The position numbers were made by a program, and so were the translations under genes. A stretch of DNA of 64,000 nt from Allobosea sp. UNC402CLCol (GTDB taxonomy: Bacteria; Pseudomonadota; Alphaproteobacteria; Rhizobiales; Beijerinckiaceae), in the NCBI RefSeq assembly GCF_000745475.1, contig NZ_JQJJ01000008.1, positions 1,039,879 to 1,103,878 on the forward strand, given 5' to 3'. The notes beneath the pieces are model-generated. The model had not been told where the DNA came from and did no database searches. It was given only the letters and a program-made list of their open reading frames with translations. Positions 10,274 to 21,824 of this stretch are shown here, one piece after another. Position 1 is the stretch's first letter. Every line of letters starts with the position of its first letter.

Positions 10274-10438
10274 CATGTCCGAACCCTTGCCCGGACATCC
10301 TTCAACTTGCCGTCATGCTCGGGCCTGCGCCCTGAGCATTTGGTCTTCCATCATGGTCGGCCTTGAGCCGACCATCTCATGCCGTTTTGCCGTCGCTTCC
10401 TCGGGGACGTCATGGTCGGGTCAAGCCCAACCATGACG
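10274..10438. repeat. Cluster of palindromic repeats between sucD and sucA
   Basis: Four palindromes lie in the sucD-sucA gap: ATGTCCG..CGGACAT (10275-10298), TCATGCTCGGG..CCTGAGCAT (about 10313-10339), ATGGTCGG-ccttgag-CCGACCAT (10353-10375) and TCATGGTCGGG-tcaag-CCCAACCATGA (10410-10436). They share the TCATGGTCGGG core of the element in the sucB-lpd gap. In the mRNA they would form successive hairpins. Confidence 0.8.
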
Positions 10439-10461
10439 CGCCCCGGAAAGGCACCAGGGCC

Positions 10462-11346
10462 TCAGCCCTTCAACACTTCGACCAAGGTCTTTCCAAGGCG
10501 CGCCGGCGACGGCGAAACCCGGATGCCGGCCGCTTCCATCGCGGCGATCTTGTCCTCGGCGCCGCCCTTGCCGCCCGAGATGATCGCGCCGGCATGGCCC
10601 ATGCGGCGGCCCGGAGGCGCCGTGCGGCCGGCGATGAAGCCGACCATCGGCTTCTTGCGGCCGCGCTTGGCTTCGTCCTTGATGAACTGCGCCGCGTCCT
10701 CTTCGGCCGAGCCGCCGATCTCGCCGATCATCACGATCGACTCGGTCTTGTCGTCCGCGAGGAACATCTCGAGCATGTCGATGAACTCGGTGCCCTTGAC
10801 CGGGTCGCCGCCGATGCCGACGGCCGTGGTCTGGCCGAGGCCTTCGCGCGTGGTCTGGAACACCGCCTCATAGGTCAGCGTGCCCGAGCGCGAGACGATG
10901 CCCACCGAGCCCGGCTTGAAGATGTTGGCCGGCATGATGCCGATCTTCGACTGGCCGGCGGTGACGACGCCGGGGCAGTTCGGGCCGATCAGGCGCGACT
11001 TCGAGCCCGAGAGCGAGCGCTTGACGCGCACCATGTCGAGCACCGGAATGCCCTCGGTGATGCAGATGATCAGCGGGATCTCGGCGTCGATCGCCTCGCA
11101 GATCGCATCGGCCGCGCCCGGCGGCGGAACATAGACGACCGAAGCGGTGGCGCCGGTCTTCTCCTTCGCCTCGGCGACGGTGTCGAAGACGGGCAGACCC
11201 AGATGGATCGCGCCGCCCTTGCCCGGCGAGGTGCCGCCGACCATCTGCGTGCCATAGGCGATCGCCTGCTCGGAATGGAAGGTCCCGTTCTTGCCGGTGA
11301 AGCCCTGGGTGATGACCTTGGTGTTCTTGTCGATCAGGATGGACAT
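10462..11346 (-). CDS. sucD: Succinyl-CoA ligase, alpha subunit
   Basis: The 294-residue protein is the CoA- and phosphohistidine-bearing subunit of succinyl-CoA synthetase (succinyl-CoA plus NDP/ADP to succinate plus NTP/ATP). It shows [15 protein letters not shown] at the CoA-binding N-terminus, [20 protein letters not shown], and [18 protein letters not shown] containing the phosphorylated His. GAGGAG precedes the ATG. It lies 9 bp after sucC and forms an operon with it. Confidence 0.97.
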   Translation of the reverse strand: MSILIDKNTKVITQGFTGKNGTFHSEQAIAYGTQMVGGTSPGKGGAIHLGLPVFDTVAEAKEKTGATASVVYVPPPGAADAICEAIDAEIPLIICITEGIPVLDMVRVKRSLSGSKSRLIGPNCPGVVTAGQSKIGIMPANIFKPGSVGIVSRSGTLTYEAVFQTTREGLGQTTAVGIGGDPVKGTEFIDMLEMFLADDKTESIVMIGEIGGSAEEDAAQFIKDEAKRGRKKPMVGFIAGRTAPPGRRMGHAGAIISGGKGGAEDKIAAMEAAGIRVSPSPARLGKTLVEVLKG

Positions 11347-11355
11347 ATCTGCTCC

Positions 11356-12552
<1,197 letters not shown>

Positions 12553-12696
12553 CCGGTAGCTCCTGACTGGGCTTTGAAGAAAAAGGGGCCGGCATCGGGT
12601 GCGGCGCCCCATACGATCGAAGATGGCGAAACCCCGGCGCGGCGGAGCATCGCCTGCGATTGCGCGCGTCCGAATTCCGGTGATAAAAATCCACAA

Positions 12697-12713
12697 TCAG
12701 ATGAAACATCTGA
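12697..12713. promoter_or_regulatory. Inverted repeat next to the oxygenase ribosome-binding site
   Basis: TCAGATG-AAA-CATCTGA is a perfect 7-bp inverted repeat ending one base before the GGGAGG ribosome-binding site of the oxygenase gene. It lies between sucC and that gene, so it may be an operator for the divergent pair or an mRNA hairpin affecting oxygenase translation. Its role is inferred from position only. Confidence 0.5.
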
Positions 12714-12728
12714 CGGGAGGACAGTGAA

Positions 12729-13367
12729 ATGGCGACGTCGTATTCCTGTATCAACCTCGATTCCGTCCGCGCGGCGCGAACTGAACGCGAGCCCTACAAC
12801 TATCTCATCGCCAGCGATGTCATCCTGCCCGGTGCGGTGGACGGCCTGCGCAACGACTTCCCCGACATCCGCGAGTCCGGCTACCACCCCGAAGAGGACG
12901 TCAACCGGCACGGCACCTTCGCGAAACTCCTGGAGGAGATGAAGAGCCGCGAGATGGCCGAAATCGTCTCCGAAAAGCTCGACATCGACCTCGTCGACAA
13001 GCCGAAGATGATCACGATCCGCAAGCTCTCCGCCGCTAAGGATGGACGCATCCACACCGACAGCGAGTCGAAGATCGCGACCTTGCTCGTCTATCTCAAC
13101 GACGCCTGGCAGGACTCGCCGGCCGGACGTCTGCGGGTGCTCTACAACGGCACCGATTTCGAGAACATGAAGGAAGAGATCAGCCCGATCACCGGCTCGC
13201 TCTTCGCGTTCCGTCGCGCCGACAACTCCTGGCACGGACACACATCCTTCGTCGGCGAGCGGCGCGTCGTCCAGATGACCTGGCTCAGAAGCCAGGCCGA
13301 CGTCGAACGCAAGAAGAGCCGCGGCTCCTTCACCCATCTGGTCAAGAAGGTGCTGCGGTTCGGGTGA
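12729..13367 (+). CDS. 2-oxoglutarate/Fe(II)-dependent oxygenase (prolyl-hydroxylase-like)
   Basis: The 212-residue protein has the jelly-roll iron motif of 2OG-Fe(II) dioxygenases: RIHTDSE (His109, Asp111), a strand-rich core LLVYLNDAW and GRLRVLYNG, then NSWHGH (distal His169 or His171) and GERRVVQ, with an Arg suited to bind 2-oxoglutarate. GGGAGG precedes the ATG. It sits alone on the plus strand inside the mdh-sucCD-sucAB block, divergent from sucC and convergent with mdh. The target (protein side chain or small molecule) is unknown. The family assignment rests on these motifs, and distant proteins such as sugar-linked PHD-like oxygenases share them. Confidence 0.75.
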   Translation: MATSYSCINLDSVRAARTEREPYNYLIASDVILPGAVDGLRNDFPDIRESGYHPEEDVNRHGTFAKLLEEMKSREMAEIVSEKLDIDLVDKPKMITIRKLSAAKDGRIHTDSESKIATLLVYLNDAWQDSPAGRLRVLYNGTDFENMKEEISPITGSLFAFRRADNSWHGHTSFVGERRVVQMTWLRSQADVERKKSRGSFTHLVKKVLRFG

Positions 13368-13424
13368 CGGGCTGAGCCGTCCCCCGAACACCTGCCGGAT
13401 ATGTGCCTGCGCCGGGCGCATGCC

Positions 13425-14717
<1,293 letters not shown>

Positions 14718-15317
14718 TCACACGATGCCGCTACCGAGCACCCGCAGGATGACGCGGATCAGCGTCGAGAGGCGGGTATCGACCGAGGCCAGCGGCACGT
14801 CGGCTTCCAGCGCCAGCGAGGCCGGATGGATGAAGCGATGCGTCGCATCGATGACGAAGGCGATGGCCCGGTCGCGATCGCGCGGCTCGAACACGCCGGT
14901 GGCGATTCCCTCGTCGACGACGCGCTCGAACAGCGCTCTGACCCGCGTCCGGTTGCGCCGGCTGATGGCATGGCGCTTGGCGACGGCGAGCGACAGCGCC
15001 GCGAAGAGATGCGGATCCTCGCTCAGCAGGTCGCGATTGGCCTTGGCGAGCGCCAGGATCAGCCGCTCGAGCTTGTCATCGGCCGGGTCGGGGCCATCGG
15101 CGATGTCGGCGAGCCGCCGCTCCGTCGCCTTGAGCCAGAGATCGACCACCGCATCGATCAGCGCCCCCTTGGACGGAAAATAGCGATAGACATTGGCATG
15201 GGTCATGCCCGCCTCTTCCGCCACGGCGACGACGGTGAAGCGCTTCAGCCCGAACGTCCGCAGGTGCTCGCTGGCGACCGTGAGGATGCGTGTCTCGCTC
15301 GGCTCGCGCTGCGGCAT
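14718..15317 (-). CDS. TetR/AcrR family transcriptional regulator
   Basis: The 199-residue protein has an N-terminal TetR helix-turn-helix: ILTVASEHLRTFGLKRFTVV, then AEEAGMTHANVYRYFPSKGAL near residues 34-54, with the usual NVYRYFPSK recognition segment. The remaining about 140 residues are the variable ligand-binding helical domain. No adjacent operon on either side is an obvious target; its immediate neighbours are mdh and zapE. An AT-rich palindrome just past its stop could be its own site or belong to mdh control. Confidence 0.85.
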   Translation of the reverse strand: MPQREPSETRILTVASEHLRTFGLKRFTVVAVAEEAGMTHANVYRYFPSKGALIDAVVDLWLKATERRLADIADGPDPADDKLERLILALAKANRDLLSEDPHLFAALSLAVAKRHAISRRNRTRVRALFERVVDEGIATGVFEPRDRDRAIAFVIDATHRFIHPASLALEADVPLASVDTRLSTLIRVILRVLGSGIV

Positions 15318-15360
15318 GGCTCAGCGGGCCCCCAATCCCGAGATTGCGTTGAACCTCTCG

Positions 15361-15462
15361 GTCATCCCGGGCTTGACCCGGGATCCATGCCGGAGCGTTT
15401 CCGACGAAGGTTCAGGCATGGATCCCGGGTCGGCGCTGCTGCGCAGCTTGCCCAGGATGACT
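15361..15462. repeat. Palindromic intergenic repeat pair
   Basis: GTCATCCCGGG-cttga-CCCGGGATCCATGCC is followed about 40 bp later by an inverted copy GGCATGGATCCCGGG..CCCAGGATGAC. The pair fills most of the gap between zapE and tetR and is related in design to the repeats near sucA and lpd. Confidence 0.8.
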
Positions 15463-15487
15463 GCCTTACCCTCCCCCGCCGCGGCAC

Positions 15488-16666
15488 TCACGTCTCGACC
15501 AGCCCGGTGGTGTCGCCGCTCGCCGCCGAGTCGGGCCGGCCATGCGGCATCGCGAGATACTCTTCGGAGCGCATCTCGATCAGGCGCGAGACGGTGCGGT
15601 CGAACTCGAAGGCCTCGCGCCCCTTGTTCGCGCGATAGAGCTCATGCGGCTCGGCCGCCGCCGAGGCGACGAGCTTCACATGGTGCTCGTAGAGCGTGTC
15701 GATCAGGATGATGAAGCGCTTGGCCTCGTTGCGTCGGTCGAAATCGAGGATCGGGATATCGTCGAGCACCAGCGTGTGGAAGCGCTGCGCCAGCGCGATA
15801 TAGTCCGAGGCGCCATAGGCCTGGGCGCAGAGATCGACGAAGTTTGCCCGCGCTACGCCGCCGGCCGCCTGCGGCAGCACGAGTTCGTGCCCCTGGACGT
15901 TGAGCACGGTCCGCGGCCCCTGTGCCACGCCGGAGAGCCCCTTGAAGGCAGCATCGAGCGCAGCTTTCGCCTTCGCATCGGCCGGCACGTGATAGACCGG
16001 CGCGCCACCGAGCTTCTCCAGCCGGAAATCGGTGCGCGCATCGAGCTTGAGCACCTCGACCTTGGTCTGAAGCAAATCGATGAAGGGCAGGAACAGCGCC
16101 CGGTTGAGCCCGCCCTCATAGAGCCGCGACGGCTCGACATTCGAGGTCGCGACCACGACGACGCCGGCGGCGAAGAGCGCCGTGAACAAGCGCCCGAGGA
16201 TCATTGCATCGGCGATGTCGGTCACCGTGAACTCGTCGAAGCAGAGCAGATAGGCTTCCTCAGCCAGTTCCGCCGCGACCGGCGCGATCGGATCGCCGTC
16301 CTTGACCTCGCCGGTCTTGATCTTCTGGCGATGGGCGTTGATGCGGCCATGCACCGCGGCCAAGAACTCGTGGAAATGCACCCGCAGCTTGCGCTTCACC
16401 GGCGCGGACTCGAAGAACATGTCCATCAGCATGGTCTTGCCGCGGCCGACCGAGCCCCAGATGTAGAGCCCCTTCGGCGCCTCGGCGGTGTCGGGCTTCT
16501 TGCCGAAGAGCCAGCCGAGCGCGCTGCCCTTGCGGGCAAGGCGGCGGGCGGCGAGCGCCGCGTTCAGCGCCTCGAGCTTCCTGACGACGGCGACCTGGGC
16601 CGGATCGCGCTCGATGGCGCCCGCCTCGACCAGGGCGGCATAGCGGTCGGTGATCGAGGCTGGCAT
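15488..16666 (-). CDS. zapE: ZapE / AFG1-type cell-division ATPase
   Basis: The 392-residue AAA-type ATPase has Walker A GSVGRGKT (residues 71-78) and Walker B YLLCFDEFTVTD. Other AFG1 hallmarks are KRKLRVHFHEFLAAVHGRI, VVATSNVEPSRLYEGGLNR and FDRRNEAKRFIILIDTLYEH. ZapE associates with the Z-ring in bacteria; the mitochondrial homologue AFG1 helps quality control. The frame is open to 16771, but MPASITDRYAALVEAG is the normal N-terminus, so ATG 16666 is used although no strong ribosome-binding site is seen. Flanked by palindromic repeats on both sides. Confidence 0.9.
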   Translation of the reverse strand: MPASITDRYAALVEAGAIERDPAQVAVVRKLEALNAALAARRLARKGSALGWLFGKKPDTAEAPKGLYIWGSVGRGKTMLMDMFFESAPVKRKLRVHFHEFLAAVHGRINAHRQKIKTGEVKDGDPIAPVAAELAEEAYLLCFDEFTVTDIADAMILGRLFTALFAAGVVVVATSNVEPSRLYEGGLNRALFLPFIDLLQTKVEVLKLDARTDFRLEKLGGAPVYHVPADAKAKAALDAAFKGLSGVAQGPRTVLNVQGHELVLPQAAGGVARANFVDLCAQAYGASDYIALAQRFHTLVLDDIPILDFDRRNEAKRFIILIDTLYEHHVKLVASAAAEPHELYRANKGREAFEFDRTVSRLIEMRSEEYLAMPHGRPDSAASGDTTGLVET

Positions 16667-16794
16667 GGCGGCTGGGAACGACGGGTCGCGGAAAGAGGCT
16701 TCCGGGTTACGGCAGCCCGGCCGCCATCGCAAGCCCGGCGAGATCGCACCCGCCATCTCCGCGGCCCGCACCCGGCCTCATCGGCCCAAAAACA

Positions 16795-16829
16795 CGTCAT
16801 CCCGGCAGGGCGGACCGGCCGGGATGACG
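16795..16829. repeat. Palindromic repeat, single hairpin
   Basis: CGTCATCCCGG (16795-16805) pairs perfectly with CCGGGATGACG (16819-16829) around a 13-bp loop. Same general GTCATCCCGG design as the element at 15361. It lies between the amino-acid transporter operon end and zapE. Confidence 0.75.
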
Positions 16830-16885
16830 GTAGCGAAGCGAACCTCGGCTTGCGGCTTCGAGGCCGCCGCGCATTCGCGAGGGAA

Positions 16886-17716
16886 CTACTGGCCCTTGTT
16901 GATCGAGACCGGCTTCAGCGGGTTGTCGAGGAGGCCGTATTTCTGGATCAGCGCGTCATAGGTGCCGTTGGCCTGGAGCTTCTCCAGCGCGGCCTTCACG
17001 GCGTCGCGCAGCTGCGCGCCCTCGGCCGTCTTCGCGAAGGGGATGCCCATCAGCGTCGTCGTGAACGGCTTGCCGAGCGGGATGTAGGTGTTGGGCTCGA
17101 GCTTCTGGAAATGGCTCATCGTCTCGCTGCCCTGGACGCCGCCCTGCAGGCGCTGCGTCTTGAGCTGGGTGCGGGCATCGACCGAGCCCTCGGTGCCGAC
17201 GACGTTGATCGCGGGCTTGCCCTTGGCGACGCAATTGGCCTGGCTCCAATCGCCGATCTGCTGCGGCCAGTTGGTCGAGCGGCTGGCGCCGACGCTCTTG
17301 CCGCAGAGGTCGTCAGGGCTCTTCACCGTGTCCTTGAACGGGGTGACCGTGTAGAACTGCGCGCCGGATTCGAGATAATCGACGAAGTCGACCTGCTCGC
17401 GCCGGGCCGGCAGATCGCTCATGCCGGCCAGCGCCATGTCGACGCGGCCGGTCTGGATCGAGGGCAGCATCTGGGCGAAGGCCGTTTCCTGCCATTCGAC
17501 CTTGAGGCCGAGTTCCTTGGCGATGGCCTCGCCCAGCTCGATGTCGAAGCCGATGAGCTGGTTGGTCGCCGGGTCCTTCGAGGTGATCGGCGGATAGTTC
17601 GGCTGGGTTCCGATCACGAGCTTGCCGGCGGTCTTGATCCGGTCCGGCACGGTCTGCGCCTGAGCGGCCAGCGTGGTCGCGGCGAGCAGCGCCGCCGTCA
17701 GTGTCAAACGAAGCAT
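16886..17716 (-). CDS. Polar amino-acid ABC transporter, periplasmic binding protein
   Basis: The 276-residue protein starts with a Sec signal peptide (MLRLTLTAALLAATTLAAQA, cleavage after AQA). It continues as a type II periplasmic binding protein of the HisJ/GlnH family: LVIGTQPNYPPI, NQLIGFDIELGEAIAKELG and GRVDMALAGMSDLPARREQVDFVDY. The ATG at 17716 has GGGAGAG upstream; an in-frame upstream extension runs into a repeat. It is the last cistron after the permease and ATPase genes, separated by 99 bp. The exact amino acid cannot be told. Confidence 0.9.
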   Translation of the reverse strand: MLRLTLTAALLAATTLAAQAQTVPDRIKTAGKLVIGTQPNYPPITSKDPATNQLIGFDIELGEAIAKELGLKVEWQETAFAQMLPSIQTGRVDMALAGMSDLPARREQVDFVDYLESGAQFYTVTPFKDTVKSPDDLCGKSVGASRSTNWPQQIGDWSQANCVAKGKPAINVVGTEGSVDARTQLKTQRLQGGVQGSETMSHFQKLEPNTYIPLGKPFTTTLMGIPFAKTAEGAQLRDAVKAALEKLQANGTYDALIQKYGLLDNPLKPVSINKGQ

Positions 17717-17740
17717 GTGGTCTCTCCCTCTTATGAACTC

Positions 17741-17800
17741 AAAGCATTGCGCGAAGAAGCGGGAACCGGTTTTTCGCTGAAGCCATGCGCAAAACGACAA
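17741..17800. repeat. Rhizobiales-type GCGGGAACCGG intergenic element
   Basis: The sequence AGCATTGCGCGAAGAAGCGGG followed by AACCGGTTTTTCGC and ATGCGCAAAACGAC matches the general form of a short palindrome-rich intergenic element I know from many rhizobial genomes. GCGCGAA/TTCGC and GCATTGCGC/GCGCAAAA parts are partly complementary. It lies between the ATPase and binding-protein genes. Confidence 0.55.
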
Positions 17801-17815
17801 GAATCCCGCCGGTCG

Positions 17816-18610
17816 TCATTTCAGGACGGCTGCGATGAAATCCCGGGTGCGGGCCTGGGTCGGTGCGACCAGGACCGTGTCGGGCGTGCCGCGCTCGACG
17901 ATCTCGCCCTTGTCCATGAAGACGACGTCGTTGGCCACCTCTCGCGCGAAGCCGAGCTCATGGGTGACGACGATCATCGTCATGCCGCTGGCGGCGAGGT
18001 CGCGCATCACGTTCAGCACCTCGCCGACGAGCTCGGGATCGAGCGCCGAGGTCGGCTCGTCGAACAGCATCAGCTTGGGCTTCATCGCCAGCGCCCTGGC
18101 GATGGCGATGCGCTGCTGCTGCCCGCCCGAGAGCTCGCTCGGATAGGCGTCGCGCTTCTCGGCGAGGCCGACACGCTCCAGCAGCGCCATGGCATCCGCG
18201 ACGATCTCCTTGCGCGGCCGCTTCAGCACCGTGAGCGGCCCCTCGATGATGTTCTGCAGCGCCGTCATGTGGTTGAACAGGTTGAAGCGCTGGAACACCA
18301 TGCCGGTGACGAGGCGCTGGCGCGCGATCTCCGGGTCGGTCAGCTCGTGCAGCTCGTCGCCGACGCGGCGATAGCCGATCAGTTCGCCATCGACGCGGAT
18401 CGCGCCCTGGTCGATCTTCTCGAGCTGGTTGATGCAGCGCAGCAGCGTGGACTTGCCCGAGCCGGACGGCCCGATGATGCACTGGACCATGCCGGGCTCG
18501 ACCGAGAGCGAGACGTCGTTCAGCGCCTTCAGATCGCCGAAGAACTTGCTGACATTGGCGACGGTGACGATGGCGGTATCCGCATCCGCCTGGTTCTGCG
18601 CCGCGCTCAT
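17816..18610 (-). CDS. Polar amino-acid ABC transporter, ATP-binding protein
   Basis: The 264-residue ATPase has Walker [10 protein letters not shown], the Q-loop [18 protein letters not shown], the signature [17 protein letters not shown] and Walker [16 protein letters not shown], then the switch His in [13 protein letters not shown]. This is the HisP/GlnQ pattern. The start ATG 18610 has GAGGAGG upstream and overlaps the permease stop by 4 nt (ATGA). The frame remains open far upstream through the permease, but that is a shadow. Confidence 0.95.
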   Translation of the reverse strand: MSAAQNQADADTAIVTVANVSKFFGDLKALNDVSLSVEPGMVQCIIGPSGSGKSTLLRCINQLEKIDQGAIRVDGELIGYRRVGDELHELTDPEIARQRLVTGMVFQRFNLFNHMTALQNIIEGPLTVLKRPRKEIVADAMALLERVGLAEKRDAYPSELSGGQQQRIAIARALAMKPKLMLFDEPTSALDPELVGEVLNVMRDLAASGMTMIVVTHELGFAREVANDVVFMDKGEIVERGTPDTVLVAPTQARTRDFIAAVLK

Positions 18611-19506
18611 GCCGGCTCCTCCTCGATCTTGACGGTGCGTTTCGCCCGCCTCTCGCCGCGTCCCTTCGAGAAATGGCGCTCGAGGAAATACTGCCCGATC
18701 TGCAGCAGCGTCACCACGAGCAGATACCAGCCGGCGGCGACGATCAGCAATTCGATGACGCGGGCATTGGCGTAATAGACCGTCTGGGCGTTGCGCAGGA
18801 TCTCGGCATACTGGATCACGCTCGCCACCGAGGTCAGCTTCACCATGCTGATCACCTCGTTGCCGACCGGCGGGATGATGACGCGCATCGCCTGCGGCAG
18901 CACGATCCGGCGCAGCGTCGTCAGCCGCGTCATGCCGATCGCCTTGGCGGCTTCGGTCTGGCCGGTATCGACGGAGAGGATGCCGCCGCGCACCACCTCG
19001 GCGGTATAGGCGCCCTGGTTCATGCCGAGCCCGAGCAGCGTCGCCATGAACGGACCGATGATGTCGATCGTGCGCCAGGAGAACAGCCCGGGAATGCCGA
19101 TGGTCGGGAAGACCAGCGCCAGGTTGAACCAGATCAGCAGCTGCAGCAGCAGCGGCGTGCCGCGGAAGAACCAGATGTAGAACAGCGCGACGCTGCGCAG
19201 CACCGGGTTCGGCGACATATACATGATCGCGAAGACGACCCCGAGCACGATGCCCAGCGTCATCGCGCAGACCGTCATGATCAGCGTGTTGCCGAGACCG
19301 GAGAGGATCGCGGGCGCGGTGAAGAACTGTCCGACCACCGGCCAGGCGATGTCGCCCTTGACGAAGGCGGCGATAATCCAGGCGAGGACGGCAATGATGA
19401 GCGCCGCCGCGACCCAGCGCCCATAAAAGCGACGCGGCACGATCCTGAGTCGCGCGATCGCGGCCAGATCGCGGCTGGCGACCGGCGAGGTGACGGCATG
19501 GCTCAT
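18607..19506 (-). CDS. Polar amino-acid ABC transporter, permease
   Basis: The 299-residue membrane protein has several hydrophobic spans (for instance [18 protein letters not shown] and [14 protein letters not shown]) and the His/Glu-type permease motif. [15 protein letters not shown] segment and an [22 protein letters not shown] coupling loop (EAA box) are clear. It likely acts as a homodimer with the downstream ATPase. ATG 19506 is preceded by GGGAG. The divergent LysR gene begins 203 bp away and is the likely regulator. Confidence 0.93.
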   Translation of the reverse strand: MSHAVTSPVASRDLAAIARLRIVPRRFYGRWVAAALIIAVLAWIIAAFVKGDIAWPVVGQFFTAPAILSGLGNTLIMTVCAMTLGIVLGVVFAIMYMSPNPVLRSVALFYIWFFRGTPLLLQLLIWFNLALVFPTIGIPGLFSWRTIDIIGPFMATLLGLGMNQGAYTAEVVRGGILSVDTGQTEAAKAIGMTRLTTLRRIVLPQAMRVIIPPVGNEVISMVKLTSVASVIQYAEILRNAQTVYYANARVIELLIVAAGWYLLVVTLLQIGQYFLERHFSKGRGERRAKRTVKIEEEPA

Positions 19507-19708
19507 CGACGGCACTCCCGGACAGGCTTGCCGGCGGCTCTCGAAAGCGCCATCGACCGCGAAGCCGTTGGTCCGCGGAAACCACCGCAGCACGGGCAGA
19601 TTGTCAAATTCATGCGAGCACCTCCTCCCCAAGCGTAAGAATGACCTCTTGACCCGGCAGCCAGCAAACGAAACGATCTCCGGTAGCCTAGTCCAAAACG
19701 GAATACCC

Positions 19709-20620
19709 ATGGCCTTGCGGCCCCCGCCCTCCTCCACCGCCATGCGCGCCTTCGTCACCGTCGCGCGACTGGGCTCGACCGCCCGCGCCGCCGGCGTCGT
19801 CAACCTGACGCAGAGCGCGGTCTCCAAGCAGATCCTGTCGCTCGAGCACCATCTCGGCACCGTGCTGTTCGAGCGCAATCCGGTCGGCCTCAAGCTGACC
19901 GAGGCCGGCGCGATCTACCTGCCCTATGCCGAAGCCGCCCTGGAGCAGATGGAACGCGGTGCGATGCGCCTAGCCGAGCGCGTCGCCATCGCCCGGCCGA
20001 TCCGGTTGCACATGGTCGCCATCGCCGGCGAGCGCTGGCTGATGGAGCGCTTCCCCGTCTTCGCCGAGGCCCATCCCGGCGTCGACGTCCAGTTCACCAA
20101 CTATGTCAGCGAAAACGAGACGGAAGAGCCCGACATCGAGATCAACCACGGCACCCCGCCCTGGCCCGGCAAGGAGGCGCATTATCTGTTCGGCCGCGAT
20201 GTCGCCCTCGTCGCCGCGCCCGAATTGCTGGAGCGCATGGGCGGTTTCCGCCGCGCCGCCGACATCCAGAAGATGACGCTGCTGCAGCATTACCAGATGC
20301 CGGCCTTCTGGGCCGAGTTCACCGAGGCGCATGGCCTGCGCGGCGCGGTGCCGGCCCATACCGTCCGCTACGGCTATTACTCCGTCATCATCCGCGCTGC
20401 GGTCGCGGGGCTCGGCGTCGCGCTGGCGCCACGCTGCTATGTCGCCGAGGAACTGGCCTCGGGCGCGCTGGTCAACCCGCTCGATATCGGCTTCACCAGC
20501 GTCACCGGCTGCTGGCTGACCCGCCGCCTGGACCAGCCCTCGCGCCCCGGCCTCGACGCCTTCATCGCCTGGCTGAGGACGGAGGCGGCGGCTTTCGACG
20601 CGGCGACGCGAGCAGCCTGA
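19709..20620 (+). CDS. LysR-type regulator (GcvA-like), divergent from the amino-acid transporter
   Basis: The 303-residue LysR protein has an N-terminal winged helix: MRAFVTVARLGSTARAAGVV, then NLTQSAVSKQILSLEHHLGT and LFERNPVGLKLTEAGAIYLP. A substrate-binding domain of the GcvA subgroup follows (GVALAPRCYVAEELASGALV). The frame is open 73 codons upstream, but ATG 19709 gives the family start. It is head-to-head with the ABC permease, the classic layout for a LysR regulator controlling its neighbour. Confidence 0.9.
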   Translation: MALRPPPSSTAMRAFVTVARLGSTARAAGVVNLTQSAVSKQILSLEHHLGTVLFERNPVGLKLTEAGAIYLPYAEAALEQMERGAMRLAERVAIARPIRLHMVAIAGERWLMERFPVFAEAHPGVDVQFTNYVSENETEEPDIEINHGTPPWPGKEAHYLFGRDVALVAAPELLERMGGFRRAADIQKMTLLQHYQMPAFWAEFTEAHGLRGAVPAHTVRYGYYSVIIRAAVAGLGVALAPRCYVAEELASGALVNPLDIGFTSVTGCWLTRRLDQPSRPGLDAFIAWLRTEAAAFDAATRAA

Positions 20621-20674
20621 GCGCCCGCAACCTCCCGGCCGGCCATGCGTTGATCGGTACAGGAGGAGGCCGCC

Positions 20675-21061
20675 ATGATCACCATTCTTCCGGCGCCCGA
20701 CCATGTTCTCGCCATCGCGCTCAGCGGCACCATCGAGCCGGCCGATATCGAGCGCGTCGCCGCCGATGTCGAAGACCGGCTGAGCCGGCACGAGAAGGTC
20801 TCGATCCTCGCCGACATCACCGCCTTCGACGACATGACCTTCGCCGCGGCCTGGAAGGACGCGCGCTACAGCTTCGGCAAGCTCTGGGAACTCAGGCGCT
20901 TCCCCAAGGAGGCGATCATCGTCGAGAAGGGCTGGCTCGATCGCGTCGCGCGGCTCTTCGCCCCGGTGGTCCCCTTCGTCGAGATCCGCACCTTCCCGCC
21001 GGCCGAGCGCGAAGCCGCGCTGGCCTGGGCCGCCGATATCGAGGGCGGCCCCGACACCTGA
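20675..21061 (+). CDS. SpoIIAA-like / STAS-SEC14-type small protein
   Basis: The 128-residue protein starts MITILPAPDHVLAIALSGTI and has the SpoIIAA-like pattern IEPADIERVAADVEDRLSRHEKVSILADITAF. Then FAAAWKDARYSFGKLWELRRFPKEAIIVEKGWLDR, shown here only by its core, matches the STAS/SEC14 (SpoIIAA-like) family of small lipid- or partner-binding proteins. CAGGAGGAGG precedes the ATG. It is a single gene after the LysR regulator and convergent with phoB. Biological role unknown. Confidence 0.7.
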   Translation: MITILPAPDHVLAIALSGTIEPADIERVAADVEDRLSRHEKVSILADITAFDDMTFAAAWKDARYSFGKLWELRRFPKEAIIVEKGWLDRVARLFAPVVPFVEIRTFPPAEREAALAWAADIEGGPDT

Positions 21062-21113
21062 AGCACGGGCGCTGCGAGCCGGGGCTCGGCTCGCGTGTCA
21101 GCTCCGGCGGCAG

Positions 21114-21812
21114 TCAGCTTCTGGCGAACGTCTCGTCGAAGGCATAGCCCGCGCCGCGCACGGTCCGGAGCGGGTCCTTGGCGTCGGCAGGCGTGATCGC
21201 CTTGCGCAGGCGGCCGACATGCACGTCGACCGTGCGCTCGTCGATATAGACGTCCCGGCCCCAGACGGCGTCGAGGAGCTGGGCGCGGGAATAGACGCGG
21301 CCCGGTGCCTGCATCAGGAACTCGAGCAGGCGGAACTCGGTCGGTCCCAGATGCAGCTCGCTGCCGGCGCGGCGGACGCGCCGCGTGGTGCGGTCGAGCT
21401 CGAGGTCGCCCGCCTGCAGAAGACCGGCGACATGGCCGGGCTTCGCCCGGCGCAGCAGCGCCTGGATGCGCGCGGTCAGCTCCGGCAGGGAGAACGGCTT
21501 CACGACATAGTCGTCGGCGCCGGTCGCGAGCCCGCGCACCCGCTCGGTCTCCTCGCCGCGCGCCGTCAACATGATGATCGGCACCCGCTCGGTGTCGCGC
21601 CGCGAGCGCAGCCGGCGGCAGAGCTCGATGCCGGAAAGGCCCGGCAGCATCCAGTCCAGCAGCACCAGATCGGGCGTGTGGTCGCGCAGATGCAGTTCGG
21701 CGTCGTCCCCCCGCGCCACGCTGTCGACCTCGAAGCCCTCGGCTTCGAGGTTGTAGCGCAGCAGCAGGGTGAGAGGCTCTTCGTCCTCGACGATCAGGAT
21801 GCGTGCCGCCAT
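21114..21812 (-). CDS. phoB: PhoB phosphate-regulon response regulator
   Basis: The 232-residue OmpR-class regulator has a receiver domain with acidic pocket residues (VEDEE) and phospho-acceptor Asp53 in LVLLDWMLPG. Lys lies in VVKPFSLPEL. A winged-helix C-terminus follows: LGPTEFRLLEFLMQAPGRVYSR and the DVHVGRLRKAI recognition helix. It binds Pho boxes under phosphate limitation. It is the last gene of pstSCAB-phoU-phoB, 12 bp after phoU; its kinase gene phoR is about 38 kb away at 59949-61007. Confidence 0.95.
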   Translation of the reverse strand: MAARILIVEDEEPLTLLLRYNLEAEGFEVDSVARGDDAELHLRDHTPDLVLLDWMLPGLSGIELCRRLRSRRDTERVPIIMLTARGEETERVRGLATGADDYVVKPFSLPELTARIQALLRRAKPGHVAGLLQAGDLELDRTTRRVRRAGSELHLGPTEFRLLEFLMQAPGRVYSRAQLLDAVWGRDVYIDERTVDVHVGRLRKAITPADAKDPLRTVRGAGYAFDETFARS

Positions 21813-21824
21813 GATTCCTTAGCC

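Noticed and set aside
6041..10366. Very long plus-strand open frame (1441 codons) opposite sucA and sucB
   Set aside because: It is the antisense shadow of high-GC sucA/sucB with Arg/His/Ala/Gly/Asp-rich composition and no domain; the minus-strand genes are unambiguous.
15542..18775. 1077-codon plus-strand frame opposite zapE and the amino-acid ABC genes
   Set aside because: Antisense shadow; no family features and every stretch is explained by real minus-strand genes.
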